A stretch of 64,000 nt of DNA from Phragmites australis. Taxonomy: Eukaryota > Streptophyta > Magnoliopsida > Poales > Poaceae. A program made the translations under genes and the position numbers. This document shows, piece by piece, positions 1 through 10,822 of this stretch (its first letter is position 1; the number at the start of each line of letters is the position of its first letter). The stretch is taken from the NCBI RefSeq assembly GCF_958298935.1, contig NC_084934.1, forward strand, positions 2,978,501 to 3,042,500, written 5' to 3'. The notes below the pieces were generated by a model that had not been told where the DNA came from, made no database searches, and worked only from the letters and a program-made list of their open reading frames with translations.

Positions 1-667
1 TTGGACAATGATGAACCCAAGACCTACACGAAAGCGATGGTGGGACCTGACTCTAAGAGATGGCTTGGAGCCATGAGACCCAAGATAGAATCCATGCATA
101 ATAATCAAGTTTAGAACTTGGTTGATCCACCTAATAATGTTAAAATAGTTGAGTGCAAATGGGTTTTTATGAAAAAGATAGACGTTGATGGAAATGTTCA
201 CATCTATAAGGCACGATTGGTGGTGAAAGATTTCAAGCAAATTCAAAGAGTTGATTTTGATGAAACGTTTTTGCCTGTCGCAATGCTAAAATCTATCCGG
301 ATCATCCTAGCAATTGCCGCATATTATGACTATGAGATATGGAAAATGGTGGTCAAAACAACTTTCCTCAATGGAAACCTAAGTGAGGATGTGTACATGA
401 CACATCCTAAAGGTTTTGTCAATCCGAGAAATGCTAGGAAGATATGCAAGCTACAAAAGTCCATCTATGGACTAAAGCAAGCTTCTCAAAGTGGGAATCT
501 TCATGTTGATGAAGTGTTCAAAGGGTTTGGTTTCATCAAAAATGAAGAAGAGTCTTGTGTTTACAAAAAGATTAGTGGGAGCGTACTTTTGTTTCTAGTC
601 TTATATGTAGATGCCATATTATTGATCGGAAATGACATTCCAATGCTTGATGCGGTCAAATCTTTGG
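1..667 (+). pseudogene. Ty1/copia reverse transcriptase fragment
   Basis: One reading frame from base 1 encodes the front and middle of a copia reverse transcriptase (RT). In order it has the linker W-V-F-M-K-K-I-D, the K-A-R-L-V-V-K motif, the D-E-T-F segment, the Y-G-L-K-Q-A-S motif, and the active-site region Y-V-D-A-I-L-L-I-G-N-D. The family normally has YVDD there, so one catalytic Asp is Ala. A TAG at 112-114 interrupts the frame where copia proteins usually have Trp (N-Q-V-W-N-L), consistent with TGG to TAG. The start is cut by the window edge. The reading frame is lost at about 668, where an inverted PF04195-type element begins. No RNase H, integrase or LTR of this element is visible, so it is a dead fragment. 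Confidence 0.9.
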
Positions 668-1300
668 CGTTTGATGAAGTCATTGGCAACGTCCCATGAT
701 GTCAACCCCTCCTTCAAATCTAGAATCTCGGTGACGAGGGCCCGAGTGACAATTATGGCCTTTGGCACCTTCGTCTGCACCAGCCTTTCTAGCGGTGCGA
801 GACCCTGGTACATGATCTCGAGTGGGGTTGGCTGGTAGTAGAACTACCTTTTGTGTCACATCAACCAAGATCTCTTGGAGGAGAAGCCGATGTACTCCGC
901 TAACTTCCCTTCGCGGAGGCGGAATCCGGCGCAACCGGTGACCCTGCCCGAAAACCTCTTTAGGAGGTAGAAGTGCCAAAAGAAGTCAGCTGAGGGTTAC
1001 ACACCCAAGAAGGCCTCACACAGGAGTGTGAAGACACTGAGTATGATGATGCAATGGAGTTTTAGATGGATGAGCTCGATGCCGTTGAAACAAAGCACAT
1101 GGAGGAAGAAGGTAGAAGGGGGGAAACAAAAGCCACAATGGAAGAAATAAAAGAATGATATAATCTTGGTGATGTCTGGGCTGAGGATTGTTTGACCCAT
1201 CATTGGTGTGTAGGCGATCAAGGTGGATGAAGGAATGGTCTCGTCACACTCCGCCCAGACCAGATATTCCTCCAAAACATCGAACTCCACCTATGGTGGA
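668..1300 (-). pseudogene. PF04195 'putative gypsy type transposon' protein, copy 1 (fragment)
   Basis: On the minus strand this encodes pieces of the Transposase_28 (PF04195) protein carried by grass gypsy-type elements. Residues encoded near 997-1290 include F-F-H-C-G-F-C-F-P-P-S-T-F-F and L-L-C-E-A-F-L-G-V. The piece near 668-760 has E-I-L-D-L-K-E-G-L-T followed by D-V-A-N-D-F-I-K-R. The same modules occur in the same order at 14,553-15,221 on the plus strand. Frames change between modules and several stops occur, so the gene is dead. The molecular role of this protein is not established. The copy ends abruptly at about 668 against the copia RT fragment. Confidence 0.75.
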
Positions 1301-1870
1301 ATCTTTCGACTCAAGCGGGAGCAGTTGGAGTAGTACCCAAGAGAAACATGTGCACTACTCCTTTGTATGTGCATAGTTTCCAAACGTCATCATTATCTTT
1401 TGCCAGGGAAAGATTCTTTTCACCACTATACAAAATGTCTACTACAACGGTTCAAATTTCAAATCCAGTCAGTGAGGAGTCTTTCCTTGGATGACTCGGA
1501 ATTCATATTCGGATGGAATAGCTTCTCGGGGGCTCTCATGAGTACTCAGAGGTATTTGAAACCAAGACTAGATGACCCGAGAACTCCGAGATACCGGTTA
1601 GATGTACCATCTTATCTGGGGACATAAGTCACAGCTCAAAGATGTAGTTGGCCAAAATGTTTATCTTCGTTGACTAAGCTTTTGATCCATTGAGACCTCA
1701 TTTCACATATTAATAGGGGTTTGACTATAGGTAGTATAAAACTACCGTATCCCAATCTCCTAGGGTTTACTATATTCTTAGGGCATATCTCTATGCACGG
1801 AAATGGAATCCCTAGACGTATAAAAACTACCTGCAAGAACCGAGATATCTCATAAACAAAGAAGATTATC
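1301..1870 (-). mobile_element. Upstream region of the PF04195 element copy 1
   Basis: Noncoding sequence that is recognisably the reverse complement of 13,745-14,250, the region upstream of the second PF04195 copy. Shared blocks include the GGGCATATCTCTATGCACG region (1778-1796, matching GAGATAAAGATATGCCC at 13,756-13,772) and the stretch around 1400-1600 containing CAACGGTTCAAATTTC. Divergence is high. This extends the match between the two copies beyond the coding part and shows they are copies of one repeat family in opposite orientation. Confidence 0.6.
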
Positions 1871-2290
1871 TTTGAGGGTGGTAAGGAAGGAGTCCAGAGA
1901 TCGCACGATGACCCTCATATATATATATATATATGGAGCCAAGGACCCCACCGAGGACAAGTCCATTGAGAGCCAATCAATCCTACAGAAGCATGAAGCC
2001 TTTTGTACTCCCGATCTACATCAGCAATCCACCGAGACTACGCGCAAAGATCCCCTCGGCTACGTTCAGATCTATCTATGTTAACAAAGTTACCCCCTTG
2101 TAAAGAGCCTCAAAGATAAATACAAGATAAATAGGACGTTGGGCTATTATCTGAAGGAAGGCCTGAACCTATATAAATCTCTATATGACGTGTGATTCGA
2201 CTACATGAAGTATCTCTTATTTCATTTACAAGTTCATAAGATTAGCGGTTCACAAATCGATGACACTACTTATGATGTTGCTACTGAGTA
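1871..2290. mobile_element. Gypsy-type leader/LTR-like sequence
   Basis: No gene. The stretch resembles leader or LTR sequence of grass gypsy elements: a segment with AGCCAAGGACCCCACCGAGG, then ACGCGCAAAGATCCCCTCGG, then a TATAAAT-containing segment near 2172. A short AT dinucleotide run lies at about 1917-1935. It is probably the continuation of the PF04195 element of copy 1. Family assignment rests on remembered resemblance, not on an alignment. Confidence 0.4.
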
Positions 2291-2760
2291 TAAAATCTGA
2301 TATGCTTGCGAAACACATTCATGATTGTTGTCATGTGGTAGCTAGCATATCTTAACATTTGTAAATGTTTTCATTGTACAAAAACCCAGGTGTATACGTA
2401 AGTATTGATCATTGTTTAGTTGGACATGCCAGTATTTCTAATTTTCAATTTCTATAATATTTCTACTAACTAGCATTCTGACAATGAATTGCAATTCAAC
2501 ATTTGTTGCAGTACCGCTGAAGTCAGCTGGGCTTCCTGCCAGCGATGAGGACCTTATCTGGGGTGAAGAAATGGATCGATAGAAGCCGAGATTTGAATTC
2601 CAGTAATTTAGACGTTTGGTGAGAACTCTGCTAGTAAACTCTGTTTTTTGTCTTTGATGGACAACTGAATGATGTGGATGTTGAACATAGGTTGATTCCA
2701 ATATCTTATCATGTGCTGCTGCGTGTGAGCGATCCTGTTTCCCCACCTTCTATTGAGTAT
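2291..2760 (+). other. Unassigned stretch with a possible captured exon fragment
   Basis: A pyrimidine-rich tract ending TTTGTTGCAG at about 2501-2510 looks like a plant intron 3' splice site. It is followed by a short open frame (about 2511-2580) reading P-L-K-S-A-G-L-P-A-S-D-E-D-L-I-W before a TAG. The base composition differs from the surrounding AT-rich repeat. I do not recognise the protein. It may be an exon scrap of a host gene, captured or left behind, or chance. The rest of the interval shows nothing recognisable. Confidence 0.25.
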
Positions 2761-2762
2761 CA

Positions 2763-3110
2763 CTAGAAAAAAGGAAGCAGTACAGAAGAGGTTTAGGAAT
2801 TCGTTGTTTCAATAGTATAAACATGATGCTAGTTCAACATTTAAACACATGAATTGCTGAGCTTCTGATTTTTAATTAGTACTGTGCTATTTGATTAGTG
2901 CAGACGGCTTCAAACTGAAACCATCTATGCTATTTGATTAGTACAAATTGTTTCAGTTTGAAACCGTTTGTACTAATCATTTATATAGATGGTTTAAAAA
3001 CCATCTGTATAAACCTAATTTGTATATACACTTTAGTACAGACGGTTAAAAAAGCATCCCACACAGGGTTCATGAATCATCTGTACAAAAGTTTTTGTAG
3101 TAGTTCTTTG
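2763..3110. mobile_element. CACTA-like terminal fragment (ACAGACGGTT-type repeats)
   Basis: Inverted, repeated units of the form TACAGACGGTT / AAACCATCTGTA occur at about 2900-3090. This is typical of the subterminal arrays of CACTA transposons. The right edge TTTTTGTAGTAGTT at about 3097-3110 resembles the complement of the CACTACTACAAAAA terminus with one change. A CACTAGAAAAAAGG at 2763 could be the opposite end. No target duplication is clear. Confidence 0.45.
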
Positions 3111-3493
3111 TTGCCCGAAAATTTTGACGATTATTTGGGCATCAAAATAACTTCAAATGATTAAAATTATTAACTACAAGTTTCTATATCTCATCAAAAG
3201 CTACAATTTTAGTACAAATATTTTTTTGACTCCATATGAATATTTTATAAATTTCCAAATATCTCACAACATGCAAACTAATACTTGTTTCCCCTTGCTT
3301 CAACATGAACTGACTTAATTATTGAATATATTGTCATTTCACTGTGTAATTACTACCGCTAGAGATGATAATATTCCTAAGTTATTTTCTGTATTATTTC
3401 ATATTTTATCCAACTTGTAACTGAGTTGACCTAAATGAAAGTCATCGAAGAGCATTGCAAATATAATATATTAATCATTTTTTGGTGGTTAAG

Positions 3494-3531
<38 letters not shown>

Positions 3532-3605
3532 CCAAAATTTATCCTTTTTATCTAGTTCAGGAGTCATAGATACTCCCATGAGTGAACCACAATTAAAGGA
3601 GTTGA
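3111..3605. mobile_element. CACTA-type internal noncoding sequence
   Basis: AT-rich sequence with no gene. The block at 3150-3260 (CTACAAGTTTCTATATCTCATC followed by the ACAATTTTAGTACAAA region) resembles 4540-4650, which flanks the small CACTA element on the other side. Such blocks are usual inside grass CACTA elements, so both may be halves of one older element that the 3606-4480 element split. An AT microsatellite lies within (3496-3529). Confidence 0.4.
3496..3529. repeat. (TA)n microsatellite
   Basis: About 17 uninterrupted TA dinucleotide units. It is a simple repeat, probably length-polymorphic and prone to sequencing or assembly error. No function is inferred. Confidence 0.95.
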
Positions 3606-4480
3606 CACTGCTACAAAACCGGTCTTATATTCTGACTAATCACTACCGGTTCTTAATGGGCTGGTAGTGATGGGGTATTACTACCGGTTCATAAGCCACA
3701 CGGGAAGAACCATCCAATATTGCTTATAAACCTGTAGTGATTTGGGTCATCACTACCCCGTTGATGGTTTGAGCCGGCAGTGATGCCCAGCTCCATCATC
3801 ATTGCCGGCTGAAGCCAACGACCAGCAGTGAATAGCTTGACTATCATTGCCGATTCGTCGCAAGAGCTAATAATGATAGTTTATAAAGTATCACTGCCGG
3901 TTTATGTTATGAACTGACAGTGATAATGGATGATAACTTATTTTAAAAACACAAACCGAAAGTTATAATGGATGACAACTTATTTTAAAAAATCATAATT
4001 TTTTATAATAAGTCACATGGGGACAAACTTTATATGAAAATTGTAGCCTTAGATGAGATCTAAAACTTTGTAGTTGAAAAATATTTTATTTGAAGTCATT
4101 TATATGTCAAAATAATAGTTTGAAGTTTTAGACAGAAGAGATCAAAAGTATTGCACAATACTTCTGTGGTGGGATGGCAAGGCCATGTGAGCTGAGAGGT
4201 TCTGGGTTCGAGGCTACAAACTGAACACTCGCATATTTCACATGAAAAATCACGTGACTTGTGACTTTCAGGGGTGCCTGGTCAGGCCAAAAAAAAATCG
4301 CTTTTTTTGGGCCAAAAAATGTCGATCAAGGACTGACTATCACTGCTGGTCCCCGAGCAGGCAGGGAATATGACTGCCCGTTGTCCACTGCCAGCTCCAA
4401 AACTGGCAGTGATGGTGGTTTTGGAGCCGACAGTGAAGGTGGTTTTGGAGCCGGTAGTGAAGGCATTTTGTGTAGTAGTG
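3606..4480. mobile_element. Small non-autonomous CACTA element (~0.9 kb)
   Basis: The left end reads CACTGCTACAAAACC, one change from the CACTACTACAAAA terminus. The right end reads GCATTTTGTGTAGTAGTG. Inside both ends are direct and inverted units of the TCACTACCGG / CCGGCAGTGAT type, the subterminal repeats that CACTA transposases bind. The flanks are TGA on the left and CGA on the right, so a 3-bp target duplication is possible with one mismatch. There is no transposase gene; the middle is AT-rich and holds a tRNA-like motif. It would depend on an autonomous relative such as the 9.4 kb element at 26,669, whose subterminal repeats are of the same type. Confidence 0.8.
4168..4216 (+). other. 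tRNA-like box A/box B sequence in CACTA element
   Basis: GTGGTGGGATGG (box A-like) is followed about 30 bases later by CTGGGTTCGAGGC (box B-like; consensus GGTTCGANTCC). The spacing is like that of a tRNA gene. A similar arrangement lies next to the central repeat array of the large CACTA element (33,232-33,292, minus strand). No complete acceptor stem is evident, so this is not called a tRNA gene. It may be a tRNA-derived insertion or chance resemblance. Confidence 0.35.
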
Positions 4481-4830
4481 CGAGCTCGACAAGTTGCGAA
4501 TGCTAAAATGGTTGTAGGTAAGATTTGGGTATTTAGATGGCTTTAAATGAAAAACTTGTCAACTAAAAAATTGTATATCTAGTCTAGAGCTACAATTTTG
4601 ATATAAAAAAAAGTCTCCATCCGACTCAATATGAAAAGGTTATGAATTTCTGAAGATGAGCTACAAATGATTTTCTTTGTCGGTTCTTGACATGAACCGG
4701 CAACGATAATGTTTTTTTAATTCCAATTCTTTTCAGATGGTCTATCACTGTTGGTTTTTAACATGAACTGACAATGATATATTATCATTGCGGGTTTTTA
4801 AGAAACCGACAGTGATAGAGGGTCGTGAAT
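4481..4830. mobile_element. CACTA remnant right of the small element
   Basis: No gene. 4540-4650 resembles 3150-3260 on the other side of the small CACTA element. 4680-4815 holds further subterminal-type units (CGGTTCTTGACATGAACCGG, then AACATGAACTGACAATGAT, then GAAACCGACAGTGATAG). This is probably the other half of an older CACTA element. Confidence 0.45.
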
Positions 4831-5508
4831 TAGTCTCCAAGTCATCTGATATGATTCGAGCCCTTTTTCCAGCCCAGGCCAAGGATGCACCATCTTATCT
4901 CAGGGGAGAACCTGTACTCTTTCTCACTCGACAACTGGTCCCCTGGCCAAAGGGCCTTGTCGGGCTAGCTTCTAAGCCCGAGTCAATCTAACGAAGAATC
5001 TACATAGACTAACAATGAGTTACGACTCGGGAGGATTACAAAAATGATGCACGAAGGAACTGGAAGAACAATTACCTAAATTTATGCTGCCCTTACATCG
5101 AACAACAGATCCTATTAGGCAGGCAGGATGTCCTCCCGATTTCCTGTTGGGGCCTTGTTGAGAAGGAACTTAACCTTCTTCTTCATAGCTACCAATGTTA
5201 GCACTAGAAACAGATGAATACACATAGATCTTACAAGTGTAAAATCAGAAGTACCGAAAAATACGATGAGTTTACCATTGGTGCTATCCCGATTCAGGTC
5301 TAGATGTCCCGAGTACATCCACATTGAATTTACTTGAGTCTTTAGTGGACTGATGTGATGATGGGTGAAATCCAATGCCACATCCCAAACTATCAAGCCA
5401 TGGGCCTTAAGGCCCTTGATGTGGTTGACAAACACATGGAGTTGTTGGCTCGTCTCCTAAGGCTCTTGCTAGCAGGGACTCGGATTCACCTAGATGCCTT
5501 TGTCATAG
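4831..5508. other. Unassigned repeat-like sequence
   Basis: Two short open frames exist (about 4788-4991 plus and 5115-5435 minus), but neither shows a recognisable domain. The composition is that of decayed LTR-element sequence. Nothing further can be supported. Confidence 0.3.
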
Positions 5509-7016
5509 ATGTTAGCTATTGGTTGGTGTATTGTTCTTAGTTAGTTTTGTTGCATGTTTTTCTGGTATGATTTGAGAGCCGACGAGGAGTAGTTCAAGAA
5601 TCTCCAGAACCAAGTCTTTGAAGAGTCTGAGAAGCAAGTTGGAAGAGGCAAGTGTCCTTGAACATTACGATCCCAGTTTTTTTTTCAAATGTGTTCTTTA
5701 ATTCAAATAGGTGTGATGTCAATTTTGAATCTCATTTACTTATAGCATCCTGTTCCATAGATTCCTTGTTACCTAGTTGTCAGTAGTGGTTATGATGGGT
5801 GGCTTATGCTTAGCTTTGCACAAGGGTATGGATGGGATGTTGGCTAAACATGACTAATGAACTATGCAACTATAAGTTGGGAAATTCTGGTAATTGTATA
5901 GCAACATGGAACCTTAAGCCTTGAGCAAAGAGGTATTGGTGATTGTGGTTATATTTATGTTGTTGGTTTGGTATTTGCTCAAGTGACCTAAGTAAGGACC
6001 GGTTCGTAGAGCGACAACCCAAGAAGTATTGTACTGACCACGAGGCCTGGTATGGGACAGGCCTGGCCTATTAATTAGTGGATCGTGGATCCTCAACATA
6101 GCCAATGGTTGTGTAGTGAAAGAGAAGAAGGAAACTTTTTGGAACTAAAAGGTGCAAGAGGGGGCTTCTGGGTGGCATGATACCTCTTTGATGGCAGTGA
6201 AACCTTAGCTGGCTTATTCTTGTTAGGATGATGCTTTGTAACGGCTTTGTAGTGAATTTTTGGGCGACACACCATAGGCGTGTGCTAAGTGTCTTGCAAA
6301 CATAGCAACATGGAAATCACGACTCGTAGAGAAAGTTGGACAACCTCTACATAGCTTAAAATCTGGTATATCAACCATGCTTACGATCATAAGAGACTTG
6401 TATCCTCGCATGATTAGTTGGAATGGGTTGGTTTGGTTGGTGGATTGTTACCTATGATATGCATCCTGTCGGTTGGTTTGGGAACTTGATGTGGTTTTTA
6501 GGTAGTTGGAAAAACATATGGAGATGTTTCTAGGAGATGGAAATCTAGTGATGAATCAGATAGTTAAATATGATGCTTTTATAACTCTATGTTAGCACAA
6601 TTGGTATTTATGCAAATTTAATCTGTTGTAGCATGTTCCTTTATTTAAGCTTGCATGTCATTTATTTTCCACACTTGCGGAGTATGACAGGTACTCACAC
6701 TTGATATTTTCATCTAAATGTACATCAAACGTTGCTCAGACAATAAAGAAGAACCAGACTACTACATCGATGAAGATGAAGATCGTTAGGCTGGTGCACC
6801 CCTAGTCAATTGCCTATGGAAGATGGGAGTTTTGTTGTGTTTTGCTAGTGTGTTTTAGTTAAAGACTTTGAGGTCTTCTTATCTTGTTTAGGTTAAACGT
6901 TGTAATAATGACACTGTGTACGATACACTGATGTAGTTGCTTCATGTATAAAAGTTGATCTTGGCATACATGTGGTTTACATCTAGTTTTATCCCTTTAT
7001 AAAACCAGCTATGACA
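5509..7016 (-). mobile_element. Solo LTR of a gypsy-type element, copy A (~1.5 kb)
   Basis: The right end, read on the minus strand, begins TGTCATAGCTGGTTTTATAAA. The second copy (26,065-36,938) begins TGTAATACCCGGTTTTAGAGG at the same place. The two copies match through most of their length, including the CAAGTGTCCTTGAACAT block (5649-5665 and 26,203-26,219) and the ACTTGCGGAGTA region (6673 and 36,582). No internal region or second LTR is adjacent, so it looks like a solo LTR. The left boundary is estimated from where the two copies stop matching. It interrupts a gypsy integrase tail that resumes at 7017. Confidence 0.6.
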
Positions 7017-7349
7017 CTAGGTGATTTAGTTTGGTTCCATTTGAGAAATGATAGGTTTCTAGAATTAAGAACATCAAAGTTGATGCCTAGAGCTGATGGT
7101 CCGTTTATGATAATTGAGAAAATAAATGACAATGCATACAAATTGGACCTACTTGCCAATTTTGAAGTTAGTCCCATGTTTAACATTTCAGATTTGAGAC
7201 CATACTTAGGAGAAGAAGATGAACTCGAGTCGAGGATGACTCCAATTCAAGAGGGGGAGGATGATGAGGATATGGTTCATTCGGATACAAGCAACACTAC
7301 CAATAATCCTCAAATCATAAAAGAACCAATTACAAGAGCACGCGCGTGA
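7017..7349 (+). pseudogene. Ty3/gypsy integrase C-terminal end
   Basis: The open frame reads L-G-D-L-V-W-F-H-L-R, then S-K-L-M-P-R-A-D-G-P-F, then I-N-D-N-A-Y-K-L-D-L, then N-I-S-D-L-R-P-Y, and an acidic tail before TGA at 7347-7349. This is the standard C-terminal part of gypsy integrase in grass elements: the DNA-binding tail after the catalytic core. The upstream pol region is missing because the LTR ending at 7016 sits immediately before it. Inferred: the host gypsy was cut by that LTR and its other half has been lost or lies outside the window. Confidence 0.85.
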
Positions 7350-8180
7350 CAATTAAACCACCAGCTGAACTTATTCCTCGTTGTTCATGCCTTCTTGGAT
7401 GGATTACTACTAAATTCTTATGATATTTCATTGCTTAGGAATATGGGAGATGCATCACAAACTCACTTGGACATAATCACTCGAGTACTAAGTCTACTCG
7501 AACAACAAGTCGAGCTCAAGTCGGACTCCAAATTCGGTTCGGAATCTAAGGATAACTCGTTAGTAAATCAAGCATATCTCTCGCATATGGAGTCCAATTG
7601 AGATGACCTTGGACTTGTTGGAAAGCTTATGAAGAGTTCTTTGCAATGGATATGTGCTTGACCAAATATTCTTTATAGTTTAGTTAGAGTCGATGGAATA
7701 AGGTGTTGCATCACAGTTTTCGACCCTGATGGGTCATGTCAAGTTCGGGTCAGAGTCCGGATTATGTACACCTCTTCTTAGGTCTACACAGCCCTAGGGA
7801 GACCTCTTCATGCCCCTCTATATATACATAGTAGACGTCGTAGTTTAGACTTGAGTTTTGTTTAGATTATTCTATTTTTGATATTTTTGTCGTTTATCAG
7901 TTTGTAGAACCGCAAACTCGAGCACTTCATTAGTAATCAGTAATATTCAGATTGCATCTACCTGTTCTTGCTTATGTTCTCGATTCGCTTGTAGGAAAAG
8001 TCTTCTTGGTGAGGTCAACTGCATCTTGACACGGTTGATAACTATGAAGTAGTGGTGTAGTGGTTGCGAGGATTCTCGATCTATTCTGGTCGGAGCCTTT
8101 GGATCATCAACGTCAAAAGTTCACCAAATTGATTTATCATATTACACACAACGGCAGCGAGGGAGATGCATCTGTGGCAG
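7350..8180 (+). mobile_element. Probable 3' untranslated region and 3' LTR of the gypsy element
   Basis: It directly follows the gypsy integrase stop codon. It has LTR-like character, with a TATATATA box at about 7821-7828 after CATGCCCCTC, and a conserved tail ending around ACAACGGCAGCG. There is no coding potential beyond a short frame at 7395-7601. The LTR boundaries were not resolved. Confidence 0.5.
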
Positions 8181-9644
8181 CGCTATATCTGCCAATGCCT
8201 GGGCATGCGAAGAGTGAAATAGGAGTGGTGTCGAGGTGGTGGTGAATCTAGCCGGCAAATGGCCTCACTAAGGTGGTGAGGTGGTGCAGGACATGGCCGA
8301 AAGACGGCATCAGTGGGGTGGTGAGGTAGTGTAGGACCTTGCATGCATGGTAATGCTGGAACCGGGTGGCAACTCACGTCGATGGAGCATTTACGATGGT
8401 CCTTCTTCCATCGATGGAGGTGGAGGCGGGCGTGGGTGCCTTGATTGGTGGTGAGAGAAGGAAGGAGCCAGAGAGAAGGAAAGGAAGGAGTGGAAGAGAA
8501 GGAATGAGTGTGATTACCGATATCCTAATTGGGGAGGAGGGGGAGTGTGGGGGTGAACGGAACGGGATCCAAGTTTCCCCGCGAGCCATTCAATCAAATG
8601 TGAGCTGTGGATGGTTGAGATCTACTCGATCAGGTTGTATGCAAATATTCTGCGACAAGAATTTTTATTTTGGTGTGTAAAAATTAGTTCACATTGTAAT
8701 TACTGAAAGTTTAGAAATTTCATTCAAAATTCATATCAAAAATTTAAATTTTTGGTCAAATTTGATAGAAATTTATTCCAATTTAATTAGGCTGAAACAT
8801 ATAAATTTCATTCACCTCTGAAATTTCTAAAACATTAGCGAAATTTAATTCACTAGTTAGCAGATACGGATATTATCCATTTCCACATCTGAATTCAACG
8901 CAATTCAGATATCCGCATTTGAATCGAATATTGAAAACGAATTCGAATACGTCTATTTTGATATCCGTTTTAAAAAAACAAATACAAATATAAATATCCT
9001 CATTTATATTTTAACATATACTAATATAAGATAATTTAGATATCTACTATCTATTTTCCTTCCTACACGTACTCAGAGATAGCAGCTGATAATTGGTGCC
9101 AATGTTCCGTGCAAGCAAGCTTGTCAGAAGGCGACAGCAAGCAGCAGGGCACAAGAACGACGGAGGCGTGCGGCATGTGATGCTACTGTAGTTCCATAGC
9201 AATAAGCTCGTACGGCCACGTAGTGGCGACCCCACGTACTTCTGTTTACTTTATCCCCATGCATTTACATGGCCATATATATATATATATCGGACCAGAT
9301 GTATATATAGTAAACCCGTTAGTAGCTATAAAGCGATATGATAGCCGTGCTGGTCGATTCATTCGATAGCTAGTGGAATTGCCACCGAAGAGGTCGACTG
9401 CCAGGTGTCCACAGTGTGTGGCACTGGGACCAGCTAATAGTAGGTGTCGGCAAGTAGATATAGCTAGCTTTATTAGCATTGTGGCCATGCCCGAGTAGCC
9501 ATCCACAAGTTTATTCGCTGGCGGCTGCCAGACCGGTCTAGTCAGCAAGCATGCTCCCTTTCCCTCCATCATATATATTCATACCTAAATGGCTTCGGGT
9601 CCCACGAAGTTCCTGTCCTGGATCGATGAACATCGATCATCCCT
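8181..9644. other. Unassigned region
   Basis: 8200-8600 is GC-richer, with overlapping short frames on both strands and no recognisable domain. 8690-9030 is AT-rich and includes ATACGGATATTATCCATTTC and related 'ATATCCG' repeats, a motif frequent in grass MITE-like repeats. 9040-9640 shows only an AT microsatellite (about 9276-9290). No gene can be supported. Confidence 0.3.
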
Positions 9645-9935
9645 AGATTGCAAAGTCTCTATCATTCCTTTACCATCTTCAACTATATTCCCTTTATTTT
9701 ATTTTCTTTCCGTTTTCCTTCTCCGTTCTCATTCCCTTTATTTTCTCTCATCTTCAACAGGTTCCTCTCGAGGGGAATCGCGAAGGGAAAGAAGAGAGAA
9801 TTCCGTCCCGGAGGGAATAACTCTGGGAATCTCGTCGTGACGGGAACCGTGAAGGGAAACCGTTGGAGCACTAAAGGAAACGAAAATCCCGTCGTGAAGG
9901 AATTCTGGTTCCTGAAGGGAAACCGTTGGAGATGA
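9645..9935. repeat. Short terminal-inverted-repeat element (MITE-like)
   Basis: The left side carries CCATCTTCAACTATATTCCC. The right side carries GGGAAACCGTTGGAGATG, whose complement CATCTCCAACGGTTTCCC resembles the left side. Units of AAGGGAAACCGTTGGAG repeat at 9852-9868 and 9915-9931. Short frames inside are composition artefacts. The superfamily is not determined. Confidence 0.4.
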
Positions 9936-10389
9936 TCTTAGAATACACTCATTGTGCGCAATGAAGAATATTTTGAAATGATACGTTGCACGATCGAATT
10001 TGTAGCCATGCACAGAAAATAAGTAACTTTTTCAAGGTAACAACACTCGTAGGTTTGTTTTTTCTATTAATCAACTTTTTAAGACAAATATATATCCATA
10101 CTAATTTTAGTTCGCTCGACCAATATTCAGAAAGCTTACGATGACGAACGTTTAAGTAGCTTCGACCGCATGCAGCCTAAAAATGCGAACTTGTTTTTTA
10201 CAGAGCAAGGACCTAAGACGCAGAATTATGTTCGTCGATCGTCTTGTGCGCTGGCCACATAAACAGATATATGCAGAGCAGGGAGGGAGAATCCAGCAAG
10301 CTGTTGCACGACATAAAGTGGCCACTGCTAGGTCATAAATATAAACATGGTCTCAGTCTCAAACGGCAGTATCGAATAGGAAAGATGAC
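9936..10389. other. Unassigned intergenic sequence
   Basis: No open frame, repeat array or RNA gene could be recognised. The composition is AT-rich. Confidence 0.4.
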
Positions 10390-10575
10390 GAGGTTTGTTT
10401 GTTAGAGCTTCGGTTCCAAAAATATGTGGAGTTGAATAATCTTAGCTTCAAAAATACGTGGGGTTACAGTTTCTAACTATTTGACATAGCTTTAGCTTCA
10501 GGAATTTGTAAAGCTAGGTATCTTTAGCTTTAAGATTTTATATAGCAGGAGTTTTAAAAAAATATTTAAATTATC
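10390..10575. repeat. hAT-type MITE relic
   Basis: Starts near TTTGTTTGTTAGAGCTTCGG and has serial units AAAATATGTGGAGTTG, AAAATACGTGGGGTTAC and AATTTGTAAAGCTAGGTAT. It matches the general layout of a common grass MITE whose ends begin (T)GTTTG and contain repeated 'GGAGCT' units. The right end is decayed and no 8-bp duplication is visible. Confidence 0.45.
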
Positions 10576-10822
10576 TCAATTAGCATACAAACTCCATTTT
10601 CTGCAACAATTATGTAGCTAGAGATATCAACCGTGCCTATAGATCTAGCAGGGACCGATGGCCCATCAGTTACTAGCATTTCCGAAGAGTCGTTTGTGAT
10701 ACGTCAGGCATAGTTAGATCCATACCTCGTTAGTTTCCCATTGGACGGTTATGTGGAAAAGAAACCCCTTTAACTTAATTTCCTTTGCACAAATGATTAC
10801 GGACGTAATTCTGACATTTTTG
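10576..10822. other. Unassigned flank
   Basis: Nothing recognisable. This is the left flank of the gypsy LTR beginning at 10,823. Confidence 0.4.

Noticed and set aside
5509..7016. A target-site duplication for the solo LTR copy A
   Set aside because: The five bases after 7016 (CTAGG) were not found at the estimated left edge, which is itself uncertain, so no duplication is claimed.
8366..8680. 104-codon plus-strand and 71-codon minus-strand ORFs
   Set aside because: Overlapping frames in a purine/pyrimidine-skewed stretch, with no domain or gene structure.
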